Part shown: in pieces, positions 35,780 through 48,007 of the stretch
Layout of the letters: each line of letters opens with the position of its first letter
Numbering within the stretch: the first letter of the stretch is position 1
The notes under the pieces: model-generated
Seen by the model: the letters and a program-made list of their open reading frames with translations, nothing else
Told to the model about the DNA's origin: nothing
Database searches by the model: none
Assembly: GCF_964355755.1 (NCBI RefSeq)
Contig: NC_092680.1
Location: forward strand, 12,439,001 to 12,503,000
Direction: 5' to 3'
Length of the DNA stretch: 64,000 bases
DNA from: Antedon mediterranea
Lineage: Eukaryota; Echinodermata; Crinoidea; Comatulida; Antedonidae
Position numbers and translations under genes: made by a program

Positions 35780-37223
35780 TTAATTTCATACTAAATTTTG
35801 TTTCTACCACTAAATTAAAATTGAGTCCCATTTCATCGCATACAATATCCATATTTATACGTTATAGAAGTCCAGTCTGGAGAGAATATTTGTAAATTGG
35901 CAGAATGCACAGCAGTCACCAATAGGCCTACTATACCGCGCACAGATAAGTGTAGATAAGTTTCTGAGCATGCGCAGAATGAATTTCTGATTGGCTAGTT
36001 GCTTGTGGTGCGCGCGTCATAAGAGCAGGGAGATGTATCTCTCTCCTGATGAGAGGTACGAACGGAGGCCAACACACACTGTGTTCGGAAAAAACCCATC
36101 ATATGGGTCGTCGATTTGTTCATAATTATTGCGTTTTTCTATAATTTAAGGCCAAATCATAATTTTTGCGTATAGTTTTGTTTTTTTCGTGTAGTACCCT
36201 ATTTATCTTCTCCGGACCCGGAACTTGAGTGGCTTAGTCATAAAGTAGTTACAGAGTTGCAGGGCATTTTATCACTGTTGAATGTTTTGATGTTAGCTTA
36301 ATTGTTAAAATTGGTAACGCTGGCGCGAACGAATTTAACGACCTCCACAACCAAAATATTTCTTTGTAACAAAATTTATTTTAAATGAAGCGCTACAAAA
36401 ATAATAACGTATCTTTGTTAAGCTTTACTATCAATCCATTTTCATTATCACGCAATCCATTTTTCAACAATATGGTAGTATAATAACATTTTGATTGAAT
36501 AGTGAGGGATTAGTTACAGTGTTGACTTTGAATACACCATAGGAAATTTACTGAAAATCCAAAATGAACTTGTGTTATAATAGAAACAAAATTATTCAAT
36601 CAAAGATCAAAGAAACGCTCTACTACACATGAGAAATACATGTCGGTTGATAAACTTCTGACGACGACGAAAATAACGACAATCAGCTAAATGTATTCGT
36701 GATTTTATTTCATCTCTGGCTTGTTACATTATCATGACACATTACCGGACTTCCCCCTCCTCTCGCAATGAACGGCAGTAGAGATCTTCCCTATCTAGGC
36801 TCGTGTATGTAGCCTACTACGTCATTCACAAATTACCCACGCATAGCAGTGTTACTAGCGCCATCACAGATTACGTACCTCTAATCATAGAGAAATAAGT
36901 TATATTTTTTCCATGCTCTAATGGAACAAGCATTCACACATGAACTTTGCGTCAAAAAAAAAATTCATCGACAAACGAAATATAGCCTATATTCATTCAT
37001 TTTAAATATTAGGCATATTGCCCAGGCTAATAATCGATTTGTCCATAATTATTGCGTTTTGCCGGGGGTTTTCCATAATCTAAGGCTAATTTTTAGGCCA
37101 AATAATAATTGTGGGTATAGTTTTGTATTTCCGATGCGTGTAGTACCCTATTTATCTTCACTTCCGTACGTCCGTAAATATTAGGTCGAATTTCCGTAAT
37201 GAATTTTACTTGCGAGAGTACCG
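35780..37223. other. Gene-free stretch with a diverged direct duplication
   Basis: About 110 bp at 36105-36215 (TCGATTTGTTCATAATTATT, GCGT, GTGTAGTACCCTATTTATCT) recurs at 37028-37160 with an extra 25 bp inside. No gene is supported. Confidence 0.6.
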
Positions 37224-37667
37224 TTTACGCAGCGGTGGCGCCAGGATTTTTCAGAAGCAGGGGCTACATTTCCCGACGAGGGGCGAAGCGAGCATCACTA
37301 GGCTGGAGACCAGGGGGAAGCCAAGGGCCCTCGGTGAAGCAACGCGTTCAAGCGTCATTTGAGGCCATTTTAATAAGATTTAGGGTAGCCACTTTTTCCA
37401 TTGTTTTTATAATGCATAAAGAAAATACTGCTTGCAAAAACACGATGCGCGATGATGACTGTTTCAATCCATATTTTTCAATTTTAAAAAAAAGTTCAAA
37501 ATATGCCTATATTTATCGGGTAAATTGTAGCTTAGAAAATTAATATACGCAAACGTAAAGCGTAGGGTACCCACAGGCGAAGAGGTGTGCCTATATTGTT
37601 TATCGCATAAGCGTATGCTGGTTGCTGTCTGGGGTTGCAAAAATGGTAAATGCGTGCCTTGGTCTGA

Positions 37668-38040
37668 TCTGTAAGAAATTTTTGAAAAATAGAGCTGTTA
37701 GGTCCTCGGAAGTTGCAATTAATTCTATGAAACGAAATTACAAGTCTACAGAAACAGACAACCGTGGTTGGGATGGAGCTAAGAAGATTTAGAAAAATAG
37801 AGTTGGAGGTCCCGGAAATTGGACTTATTATACTTCAAAACAAGAAACAAAATATAGTCCCTATCATGGTTATGACTGAGATAAGACATTTTTGAAAATT
37901 AGAGCTGTTAGGTCCCGAAAAGTGCACTTATTATTATTCGAAATATGACCAGCCTTATGGTTGGGGCTGAGCTAAGAAAATGTTTAAAACTAGAGCTGCA
38001 GGTCTTCAAAAATTGCATCTCATACTATGGAAACATCGGG
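37668..38040. repeat. Degenerate tandem repeat, about 105-bp unit, four copies
   Basis: Each unit contains TAAGAAAATTTTTGAAAA-like text, AGAGCTGTTAGGTCC, a T-rich ATTATTA stretch and GGTTGGGGCTGAGC, with 15-25% divergence by eye. It lies inside the hAT-like element. Confidence 0.75.
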
Positions 38041-38387
38041 CCTAGAGGCTTAAAAAAAGTGGTCCGTTTTGCCTTTATTTTAGAGGAGGAGGTGGGGTGC
38101 GTCCGCAAGCGTAGAACCTTTTAGTCGGGGAAATCAGTTTATAGCCTACTTCCCAAGTGTATGCGTGCGTACGTCCATCTGGACTTCCGAGTGGTGAGAA
38201 GTTCATACAGGACATTGACAATTTAATAACTTAGCTATAATAAGATGTTGGCTAAGCGAAAATAGCATGTTTTTTTGTGTAGTAATGTATGAAATATATA
38301 TTTTAAGTGCCCTATGGTACAGGGTTACTTGTAAATCCAAAAATTTGTGAACATACGAACAATTAACATAATTCGTTTTTCCTGTAG

Positions 38388-38535
38388 TGTAGCTTACGTC
38401 GACACAGTACACGACGTAACCGTCGGTAAACTTCGCCTGGAAAGTAACTACAATACACATTTTGGTCCCTGGATGGAACATGATATCACGCGTCTGGACC
38501 CAACGTTGAACGATTCGTACAAAGGGATACTTTAA
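38388..38535 (+). other. Exon-like ORF inside the hAT-like element
   Basis: After a good acceptor (TTTTTCCTGTAG) an open frame reads VAYVDTVHDVTVGKLRLE, then FGPWMEHDITRLDPTLN, and stops at TAA. Composition is richer in G+C and less repetitive than the surroundings. I do not recognise the family. It may be a captured host exon or chance. Confidence 0.35.
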
Positions 38536-38539
38536 AATT

Positions 38540-39212
38540 AGGACTTATAAGTACTTTCAGAAAGAGAAACACATAATAACAAATAAATAAATCCTTTAAA
38601 TTGATGATTTTACAGATGTGTTTCTTTGTATACTGTAATGTAACTCCTCGAGCTCCCCATGCTCAATGTTTTTGTTTCTATGGAGCGCCAAAAGAGCAAC
38701 AATAATAGTACAAGTATAAAAACAGAAAGAAAACGAAACAAAAAAACTTATCATGATTTTTAAATTAAAATTTATTTGCCAGTATTTATTTCTTCGTACT
38801 TGCATGATTATACTATTATCATTACAATTTTAATTTTACATTGTTCCATTCACACTGTAGATGGACTCCACAGGGTTTTCAGCCCTCTATATAATTTTTG
38901 CTCTTTTGACGTTCCATAGAAACAAAAACATTGAACATGGTGTAGGCCTACTGTACTGTAGGCTAGTCATTTTGTGTGCGAGAAAAACGTCTGTAAAATC
39001 ACCAATTTAAAAATGTATTTGTTACTTTTTATGTGATTCTTTTTCATGAAAGTGCCAATTCTAAGGTGTGGTATTCAGAATAAATGTTTGGAGTTAAAAT
39101 ACAAGGCAGGTGCGAAAGATAAATATTTGTAATCTTAGGTCTGGGTCTTAGCTTTCGTGATCTTAGGTCTTAGGGGGTCTTAGCTTTCGTGGTCTTAGGT
39201 TTCGTGACACCC
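38540..39212. mobile_element. Repeat D: fold-back core with one GGGTGTC-type end
   Basis: The right end, CTTAGGTTTCGTGACACCC, is the complement of a GGGTGTCACGAAACC start. Before it are repeated TTAGCTTTCGTG and TCTTAGGTCT units. The core is a palindrome: AAATTGATGATTTTACAG, TTTGTTTCTATGGAGCGCCA and AAAGAGCAA near 38596-38700 pair with 38900-39010. The same core occurs at 54420-55160 in element J. The left end is missing. Confidence 0.7.
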
Positions 39213-39865
39213 ACTGTTTAATAGCTAGATCGCTGGCAATAACTAATGCATAGTGCATAATAGCCCTCTGATGTATTCACGGTCAATGGAACGTCGCGGT
39301 TTTCTAGGCGCTGAAGCTACGAAGTGAACGCGAACGATTTTTACTGTTATTATATTCCCCGACAAAAAGTACCCGTGTTCCCCGACGGGGGGGGGGGGGG
39401 GGCTAGGCTCCCCGACGAGGGGGCTAGAGCCCCCGTAGCTCCTCCCCCCCCCCCCGCTGGCGCCACCACTGTTTACGGCCATCTTGGGGTGTCATTTAAC
39501 AATTTGCTTGCTCAAATACTCAGTGTCTACAGCCCTGGAGTCTTTGGGCAACTCTCTTAAAATAGTCCTGTGACCGCCCCTGAACACCTAATCATATCTT
39601 AATTTAATCTTAATAAGTTTTTTAAAAATAGAATACATTAATGTTATATTACTAACCAATAACTGTACTTTTATACTAGGCTAAAGTCGCTATAGCTATA
39701 CACTTGAATTACCCCATGATAGTATAGTGTGGAAGCGTCCAACTTTTACGCAAAAAAGTAGCCATTCGCTTACCAAAGTCTGTTTGTGCAATCATTAGGG
39801 CTTAATTCGGTTGGCGGTACAAGAAGCTCGACTGGGGAATAAACCATAGGCCCTACATTAAATTC

Positions 39866-42800
39866 ATGAAAGATACGGCGATGGATAAGTTATATGAATA
39901 CATGGAGGAACGAGGAATTGAAGAAGAGTACATACAGACAATGAGGGATGAAAAGGTAAACAAAAAACAATGTCTATGCTTAAATCATGGGAATACCAAA
40001 TATTATACTGTAATTATATTTGTCATTAAATATTGTATCCTCTATAAGATTAATATAGGCCTATAGTCCTATTCTGCATCTTTGTTGTATGAGGTTGAAA
40101 CGTTCACACGGCGCCCAGTTGCGAATCCAGGGAGAGGGGGAATGTTTAAGTTTTTGTGAACCCCCTAATAAGCGGCGTAAAAAGGAGGTTTGTACTGTGA
40201 AATCTGTAATTTTCCCAAATATTTAAGTTTTTCACCCAATAAAAGGCAACCTTACAGCAATTTCAAATTTTGTTTCCATAAATGGTTTCCCTTATAGTTG
40301 TAGTGTTTATCTAATCAATATTAAAATTGATATATGTACATATACATGATTTATCCTAATCTGTTAAGAAAATTCATAATTTAACGTAGCACATACGGGT
40401 CGCTTGCATGCCACGATGTTTTACACAGTACGCACACATTTTAAAAGGTTTATTGTTTAGATCAATCATTGGTATGCCTAATTAAATATATTGAAACGTT
40501 CACTCGACCCCTTAATGTGACTATGTAATGCATGATGTTAATCAACTTTTGTTTTTTGCAGATTTATTCAGTAGTTATAGTAGTCATGACTGACGAAGAC
40601 CTTTCGAAATTTATTCCTCTCCTTGGGGACAGAATTGCTGTACGCGAATTTTGCAAAGACAAAAAACGCAAAGGTAAAAGTAAAAAAAAAACAGTTCTAC
40701 AAAAACTCAAACAAAAATTGAACAAGAGAAGGGACGATGAAGAGGACGTGGAAGAGGACGGAAATCTTTGGGATACGCGCTCAAGCACGCTGTTGGGGAA
40801 CAAAAATGCCCAAAAACAAATCGGAAAATCGATATAGGGTGGTTGGACTACGACGCTGAATCAAAATGCTTCAAACAAGTTCGCAAACAAAAAGGAGGAG
40901 GAACAAGACAGCTAATAGTTCAAAAGTCCACAAATTATAATGAACTTTTAGAAATTGCCACTAACTAGCGAATTCAACTGCAAGCTATGTGATTTTCGAC
41001 AACATCCCTTGAAAAAAGACATGAGCGTTGGGGAGCTGTATGCTGAATGCAAAATGGCAGTTCTAAGGTTCTACCTTCAAACCACTCCAGTTGGCAGAAA
41101 AGATGAAGCCGTAAAACGAAAGAGAAGTGGCGAGTCATCTGATGACCGGTATGGTGTACCCTAAATCAGATGATTTCAGATGAAGGGGATTCTGCTGTAA
41201 TTTTGTTTCTTTTCAATTTCAATTTTTTCGTTTCTGTCGTATTTATATGGTGTTGATTTTTTTTTTTTGTAATACAGTATCACGAACTTGTGTAAAAACA
41301 ATCAATATTGATTGAACGAGTTGTACTACACATCAGTCTCGTGTCTAAATAAAGTTTATATATATATGACGACGACGGGGATAATGATGTACCGTTGGTA
41401 GCAATAGACCATCCAACACGCCCACTTGTACAGCCCGACACACCAACCGTATCGTTTAAGGTATGTAATATTTAAAATTGTAATTGGAACCCACAAGTAA
41501 TAATTATGCATTGTATAATTGTGGTACAACTCAATGATATACTAGTGTGATTCATTTTTGTTAATTAACAGAAGACCGAGTCCATCTTTTCTGGTAGTAA
41601 ATATAACCTTGTTACAGAAAGGTGAAATAACTCATCGTGCACTTATAATACAATATTCATAAAGTAAACTCCAGCATTATAATGAATTGCTCCATTTTCC
41701 GAATCTTCAGAATGATGAATCGAGGTAGCATACATAGACGTGACAGGGCTACCATTACGATAGTAGTAATCAACTATTTGTTTAAAAACAAAAATACAAG
41801 TTTATGTACCATGGTTAGATTTAAAGGCAAATTGTCTGTCATCAGAAGTTATAGTATCACCAGATAATTCGATAAGAACATGTTCTAAAACCTTAGATAA
41901 TACACAGGCTAGGGCCTCGGCACCCAAAATCTTCTTACTATGGCAAACTCAGGCCAAATGCTTAAATTCATTAATGAATCTCTACTATTAAAATCACAAC
42001 TTATCTTAAACGAAGAACAATCATCCCTTTTACTTGGAAGAGATCCAACTGTTGCTTCAATTGAATTTGACTTTGACTTTGACTTTGTTGCTTTGAATTG
42101 ACTTTGTTCGCAGATGGTTCTTAACATCTTCTACTGTTGTACTCGGGTCCATATATACAGTGGTGTAACAGGCGGGGGTGGGTTCCAGATACGGCGGGTT
42201 CCAGATACCCCCTGACGGATGTTGAACCGTGCTAAACAAGCCTTCGCACTTGGCTGGGGTACTGGCCGGAATGCAATTGTAGACAAAAAATCTAGTTAAT
42301 GACAAGGGCGTATCCCTCATACTTTTTGGTTTGGACGTTGTTGGTTACTTTTTGTATTTTTTTGTATCTTTGGTTTCGTATGCCCAGTGCATACGCACGT
42401 AGGTATGCATGTGTGTATTTTATTGTTACAGTAACATTTTGAGCAATATTTATTTTAAACAATATATACTGGTTGCGCTTTTCTGATAATTCTTATTGTG
42501 CACTTTGAATTATATAGACTACTAATGAAAGCAGTTTGCGAACAGTTGGGAGTGCTGGAAGGAGAAGTGGGGAAACAAAATTTTACCCATAACATAGAGC
42601 TATTAGAGCAACGCAAATATGCTATGGCTGGTAGTTTCGTTGCATGGAGTCTATTGCATGGAGGTCCGGGCTTACCAACTTTGCAACCAGAGCTTTTCAA
42701 GCTAATGTGTGGGTTAAAGTCAAATGGATTTTCGGACGTTAATAGTGTGTGTGACATAGATGTCCGAGGCAAGATAGCAAAGGCAAGTGATTTTCGTTTA

Positions 42801-44745
42801 CCATTCTAACATCAAATAACTTATGGGAATATGTGTTATGTTAAAATATTCTATACGTTACCTACCGGACTTTTTATTTATAACATTTTTAAATGGGACA
42901 AGAAATGTTATTAATTTAACTTTTACTATTAAAATAGCAAAAGGTAAATTAATACAATTTTTGTTTTACATTTTTTTTAACATAAATTTTGGTTATTTAC
43001 GGTCTGATTATTTTTTAAAACACGTAGGCCTACAGTAACCACAATCAACTTATTTAACCCAAACCTAATAGGCCTATAATACACGCGGCAAAACGTGTAG
43101 ACCTACATTGTCTTTTATCACACGTTTAGGCCTAATAGGCTTACGATGAATTTGTATTTAATTTTTGTATATTTGTAAAGTATTTGATTACAGTATCTTT
43201 ATATCCAGATTGCAAATGCCAAACGACGGATGAGTACCGTACTATTTCACATGAATTATCGGATTGGGCGGCAGATCAAGAGTCAAGACGTTGTATAACT
43301 CAGATTTCAATCAAAAACAACAAGTCGTGTCAAGTCTGTTGAAGCATTTTTTGTTTTACAGGTAACGTAACAGGCCTAATTGATAGTATATTGTAAGCAC
43401 ATGGTTATTCAGTGTTAGATGCGGGTAAACTAGATATAGATATTACACTGGCAAATAGGCCTCCATGGGTTACGTCATGTAAACAATTAGTTACTAGCCC
43501 TTTTTAATCCAATAAATAGTACGGTATCATTAGGCCTATGCATATTTCCTTAAGGAAAATCACAAGGGGTTATGTCTAGTTCAGGACAGGAGAAACATTT
43601 TGGCATTAGGATTTAAAAGCATCGTGAAGGAAAATCCATCGAAATCCATCCAAATGAAATTCTCCTTTGATTTTTATTTGTCGGTTGACGGCTGCTCTGG
43701 GTGATTCTTCTGTAAAATTGCTGAACTTTAAATCAAGGCTTGGAATTATTGTACAGGTCGTATGAATGTGAACACATTTTATTTGTTAATTGTGATTATA
43801 ATTTACATGGTGCATTCATTTTCTCCTAATCTAGAACACAGTGAAATCCGACAGTTCACTGAAGGATTGGGAGTACTTTGGGAAAAAGTAAGAGATTACC
43901 CAAACCAATTTGTCCCACTTTTTACTCTGGAGGGGAAAGGACTGACACGGCAAGTACTAAAGACACTAATGACAGTTGAATATTCAGAGGCAGGCTCCAA
44001 TTTACGAAGTCTGGAGGTTTTTTTACAAGAGTCGGAAGGTATTGTACAGTATTTAAACTATTTATATCTTTATTTTAATGTAAACTAAATTAAACTCTAT
44101 AGATGGGCCAGTAGCGTTACATGCAGGGGGAGGGAGAGGGGGTGTTGAGATACCCCCACACCTGGCGGATTTTATACACGGCTGACAAATCCTTCGGGCT
44201 GAGAATGAATATCCAAAGTAAAATTAGATACCCCCAAACAGGGCTCGAAACGAAACGATACAATACCGTATTTCCTTACAGTTATATAATATAGCCCTTC
44301 GAGAAAGAAACAATTAGGTTGTGTGTATTCACGAACAAACTTTACCTTGAAGAACTATACCGCTATACCCTATATTTGTAATTCCTTGTACCAAAACGAA
44401 AGTATGCTAATAAGAGCGATGAAAGGGTAAATGGTAGACGAAAAAAGTATACATTTTTTATTTCATAATGTTTAACATTTTTATTTTTATGCATTTTAGA
44501 TAAAAAAGACCAAGACATCCCTTGGAGACTTCCTAACATTTGTTACTGGTACTGACTCAATTCCCCCTCTTGGTTTTAGCAACCAGATACATATAATTTT
44601 TTTTAGTAAGGAGCGAAAGATGAGAGGTTACCCGACAGCCAGTACATGTGGGTTGGATTTACACCTCCCCCGTGGATATGACGATCCATTGGAATTCACA
44701 ACTCTAATGGAGGAAGCCATCATAAATGGCAAGAGTTTTGGATAA
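39866..44745 (+). pseudogene. SAM-HECT E3 ubiquitin ligase-like gene, frameshifted
   Basis: Exon-like segments are 39866-39955, 40562 to about 41160, 41364-41460, 42518-42782, 43209-43361, 43835-44038 and 44500-44745. The first two encode a SAM-like fold (LYEYMEERGIEEEYIQTM, then MTDEDLSKFIPLLGDRIAVR). A conserved block follows (IDIGWLDYDAES, QKGGGTRQLIV, KDMSVGELYAE). The last four encode a HECT-type C-terminal lobe, including SFVAWSLLHGGPGLP, LSDWAAD, PPLGFSNQ and ASTCGLDLHLP, where TC holds the catalytic Cys that accepts ubiquitin. At least five frame changes occur (about 40812, 40965, 43230, 43290 and 44507), two of them in A runs. Similar SAM-plus-HECT genes are multi-copy in several marine animals. 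This copy appears dead; a misassembled live gene is less likely. Confidence 0.72.
41465..42515. other. HECT pseudogene intron with dispersed repeats
   Basis: It contains a TTTGAC tandem hexamer (42064-42086) that looks like a LINE 3' tail on the minus strand, and a CAGTGGTGTAACAGGCGGGG sequence at 42159 resembling a hAT MITE end. No exon is supported. Confidence 0.4.
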
Positions 44746-44746
44746 C

Positions 44747-45106
44747 TTTAAAGATGTATTGTCCCCCAAAATCATGAAGAATAAAGATTTTTTAAATCGG
44801 ACTTTGAATAGGCCATTTTGCAGTTTTAATGAAGTTGTTTCCATAAGAAAAAAAACGAGGAAAAAAAATTATTTCACCTATAGAAAGACAAAACAGTTAA
44901 ACAGTTAAATTACCCCAAAACTCATTGTCTTCCAGCCAATTCGACCATTTATTTGCTTTAAATTACAGTTTTCTTAGGTAAATAATTTTTTTTCAGACCC
45001 ATTTTTGTGTGAAAGTGAATAACTATTATGTGACATTAAAATAACATATTCAACAAAACAATTAAAAAAAAAAAATTTCAGGGGGACAATAGCCTATATC
45101 TTTAAA
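44747..45106. mobile_element. MITE, complete TTTAAAGATGTATTGTCCC copy
   Basis: The left end, TTTAAAGATGTATTGTCCCC, and the right end, GGGGGACAATAGCCTATATC then TTTAAA, are inverted. It begins one base after the HECT pseudogene stop codon. 360 bp, no ORF. Confidence 0.8.
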
Positions 45107-45477
45107 TTATGATCAAGTTTTAGTAGCCAACAGTTTTGTAATTGTTTCAGAAATAAAATACTGTTATATTAAAGTTTCAATAAACAAAATGTTGTTGTTA
45201 AATTACATCTGTTTTACTGTATTGTACAGCTACATAACACAATTCTGTCTGATCATCACAAACTGAACATAATACTATAAATATAATTGTTTATATTGTA
45301 TTCATTACATGTGTTCGTTGCAATTGTTCTAACTTTGTATTGGAAATAATATCACAGTGACAATTAATTAATTAAAAAAAACGATTTATAACGTGATAAT
45401 GTGATATCACGTGCTTGCTGTGGCATTTGATCAGCTGACGTCAAGAAACATATTTCTAAGACTGCTGTAGGCCTAAT
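45107..45477. other. AT-rich spacer
   Basis: No exon, repeat or RNA gene was recognised. Confidence 0.5.
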
Positions 45478-46385
45478 AATAATAACTTTATTGTTTCTCT
45501 TTTATAGCAGAGGCACAATTCTCAGATGTGCAACAACAAAAAAAAAAAATAAATATGAACTTATCTTACTACACAATCAAATACAAACATTATAAATTAT
45601 TACAATAAAAAGTATATACACATTAGGTTATAAAAATACATTCAATACATTTGAGCGAAAAGTAAAAGATTGTTTTATGGACGGATATTATAAATTTTGT
45701 TGCGTTCTTTCCATGCAGTTGTTAAAAATAATTTACAATATTTGTCAAAGATGTTACTTGCTAATACATAGTTAATATTGTTTATACATTGGATTTGATA
45801 TTCTTCATGAATTTCTAGGTCGTCAAAAAAAAGGTGATATTTAAGTTCAGGTGAGCTTGACATGAATAAGTCCCATATTTTATGCAAATCATTGTTGTAT
45901 AGATCTTCCTTAAGTTGTTTAAATATTGAGTTTCTAATATTAACTAATCTAGTACAATTGAATACAAAATGATAAATTGTTTCTTTTTCACCACAATTAC
46001 ATAACAAACATGATCCTAACTTTTGTGGTGACCAAGCTTCCTTTCTTCCTTCGAGTGGTAATGAGTTAGAACGAGCTTTAAATTTTAGACTTGATGCATG
46101 GTAGCTACGTTTTTCCAATAAGTATTTTTCCATTTTAGGTTCATTTTTATATCTTTGTAATTTGTTAAGGATGATTTAGTTTGAGCCTTGTTAAACCATG
46201 TTATGTTATCTTCTATAATATTTTTTTCTTTAAAACCATTAAGCCACTTATTACAATAATCAATATTGAAAAACATTTGCAAATCAAATTTGTTTAAAAT
46301 GGATTCAATCTTTTGGAGCCATTTCCAACTGAGTCTATCTGTATAACTGCAAACCTTCATCACATAAGTATGGTACAATGTACAT
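45478..46385 (-). mobile_element. LINE C-terminal fragment with zinc-binding domain
   Basis: The 152-codon minus-strand frame at 45675-46133 ends in FDKYCKLFLTTAWKERNKIY. It contains SCLLCNCGEKETIYHFVFNC, the C-x2-C...H-x4-C arrangement of the zinc-binding domain after some reverse transcriptases (zf-RVT type). The frame upstream (46085-46378) continues the same ORF after a frameshift near 46110. The 3' end is at about 45478 with an ATT-rich tail. The 5' end abuts the integrase transposon copy. Confidence 0.78.
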
Positions 46386-47960
46386 CAATGTCGGGCGTCC
46401 AAACGGACCATGGCTATTTCTAGATTTTGAGATGCGATGGGCATTCCACTCATTTGCAACCGTGTCCAGTTCATCCTTTAAAAAAAGCCAAATATAATAC
46501 AGTACAGTAAAAACAAATAGTTTAATGACAGTTTAGACCGTGAAAAAAAACAATATCGTAAATAAAAGAGGAGTGATTTAATTCTAGGCTAATATTGTTT
46601 GCTTTTCAAATTGTTGCGAAAGCCCTAATTATTATTATAATTGTCGTACTTGGGGACTATAATGCATAGCACACAATGTAATTGCTGTACTGCTTACCTG
46701 GATAATTTTCATAAAACAAAATTGTAATAAAGACTTGTCTATAAGACCTCCATCATATCTACCGTCATTCTTTAGTTGTTTAAAGGCATCCATCCAAAAC
46801 TGAGTAAAGTGTTTTCTGAGAATGCCTCACCAACTCTCAATTCGTTGATTAAGCTGACTTGTTCCTTGTATAAAACTGCTGTTCTCATTACAAAGAAATT
46901 GTTGCATTGGACCAACAATAGAATTTTCAGTTCCGAAATCTGTTCTAATAGACTTTGGACAACCCATTTTTTGGCGAACAGAATTTACGTAATAGCCGTC
47001 TATAACTGTTGGATTGCTGCTAGTTAAGTAAGCTTCTAGCCATATTATGTTTAGATAATCCGTCTATACAGCCATTTTTACAAATGCCGTATGGCTTAAG
47101 TTTGTCGTACGAGTCGATATGCCAGATATAGTTTGGGCCAGGTACATGATAAATTCTTCTGTGTAGTCGTCGTCTCCTTCTTGCTTCGACACCCTCTGGG
47201 AGAAGGTTTAAAATTATTCTGACCGTCTCTTTATCTATGTTTAACCCATTGTGTGCAACGAATGTGCATCCACCTGTACCCATGTAGCATCCCTGACGTC
47301 TGTAATTGGTTTTCAATGAATAAGTAATTGGTTTTCAATGAGTAAGTTCGTCAGAATGCCGTTTTCTTCGACTAAGGCACATTTTATCAAAATATCACGA
47401 TTTTCTGCTAACATTTCAATAATCTCTTGATAATTTAAACTACGATTGAAATATATAATCTAATCCAATGGTTTTCAGGACGCATGATGACCAGATTGCA
47501 TTAGCTAAAGTAATCCGGGATGGTTGGGATGTCATTAGAAAGGGCAGAGGTCGAATTATTAATTCGAAATAACGAATTACTAATTTGAATTTTCGAATTA
47601 TTAATTCGAAATTTCGAATTATTAATTCGAAATAACGAATTAAAAATTTGAATTAACGAATTACTAATTTGAAATTTCGAATTACTAAATTATTAATTCG
47701 AAATTTCGAATTATTAATTCGAAATAACGAATTACTAATTCGAAATTTCGAAATAATAATTTGAAATAACGAATTACTAATTCGAAATTTCGAATTAATA
47801 ATTCGAAATTTCGAATTAGTAATTTGAAATAACGAAATAAATAATTCGAAATTTCAAATTAATAATTCGAAATTTCAAATTAGTAATTTGAAATTTCGAA
47901 TTAATAATTCGAAATTCGAAATAACGAATTAATAATTCGTTATTTCGAATTTGTGAAAGC
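46386..47960 (-). mobile_element. Integrase-type DNA transposon, copy 2 (inverted relative to copy 1)
   Basis: Minus-strand frames read RRIYHVPGPNYIWHIDSYDK, then (after a frame change near 47045) IIWLEAYLTSSNPTVIDGYY, VNSVRQKMGCPKSIRTDFGT and NQRIESW. A TGG-to-TGA change follows near 46827. A possible second exon (46384-46475) encodes DELDTVANEWNAHRISKSRN. The D, D-33-E triad residues are intact, but a frameshift, a nonsense codon and a small duplication near 47325 make the copy inactive. The palindromic AT repeat at 47548-47952 and the GGCCAACAAAAAAATAA end match copy 1. Confidence 0.78.
47548..47952. repeat. Self-complementary AT repeat, longer copy
   Basis: About 400 bp of TTCGAATTATTAATTCGAAA, TAACGAATTACTAATTCG and variants. 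Almost every 18-20 bp window is its own complement. Confidence 0.9.
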
Positions 47961-48007
47961 AATATTATTTTTTTGTTGGCCCTAATAGGCTTTCGAGGCT
48001 TTCGTAG

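Larger units (their letters stand above)
37230..39471. mobile_element. hAT-like element L, 2.2 kb, non-autonomous
   Basis: The ends CAGCGGTGGCGCCAGG and, inverted, CAGTGGTGGCGCCAGC have the CAGnG start typical of hAT transposons. TTTACG abuts both ends (37224-37229 and 39472-39477). Subterminal CCCCGACGAGGGG-type motifs recur in both arms. The interior holds a four-unit tandem repeat (37668-38040), an exon-like ORF (38388-38535) and repeat D. No transposase is present. Confidence 0.7.

Noticed and set aside
39243-39560. Pro/Gly-rich frames on both strands around 39380-39460.
   Set aside because: They are read through poly-G and poly-C runs at the end of the hAT-like element.
42057-42320. 87-codon minus-strand frame in the HECT pseudogene intron.
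   Set aside because: Composition follows a hexamer repeat and a MITE-like end; no homology recognised.
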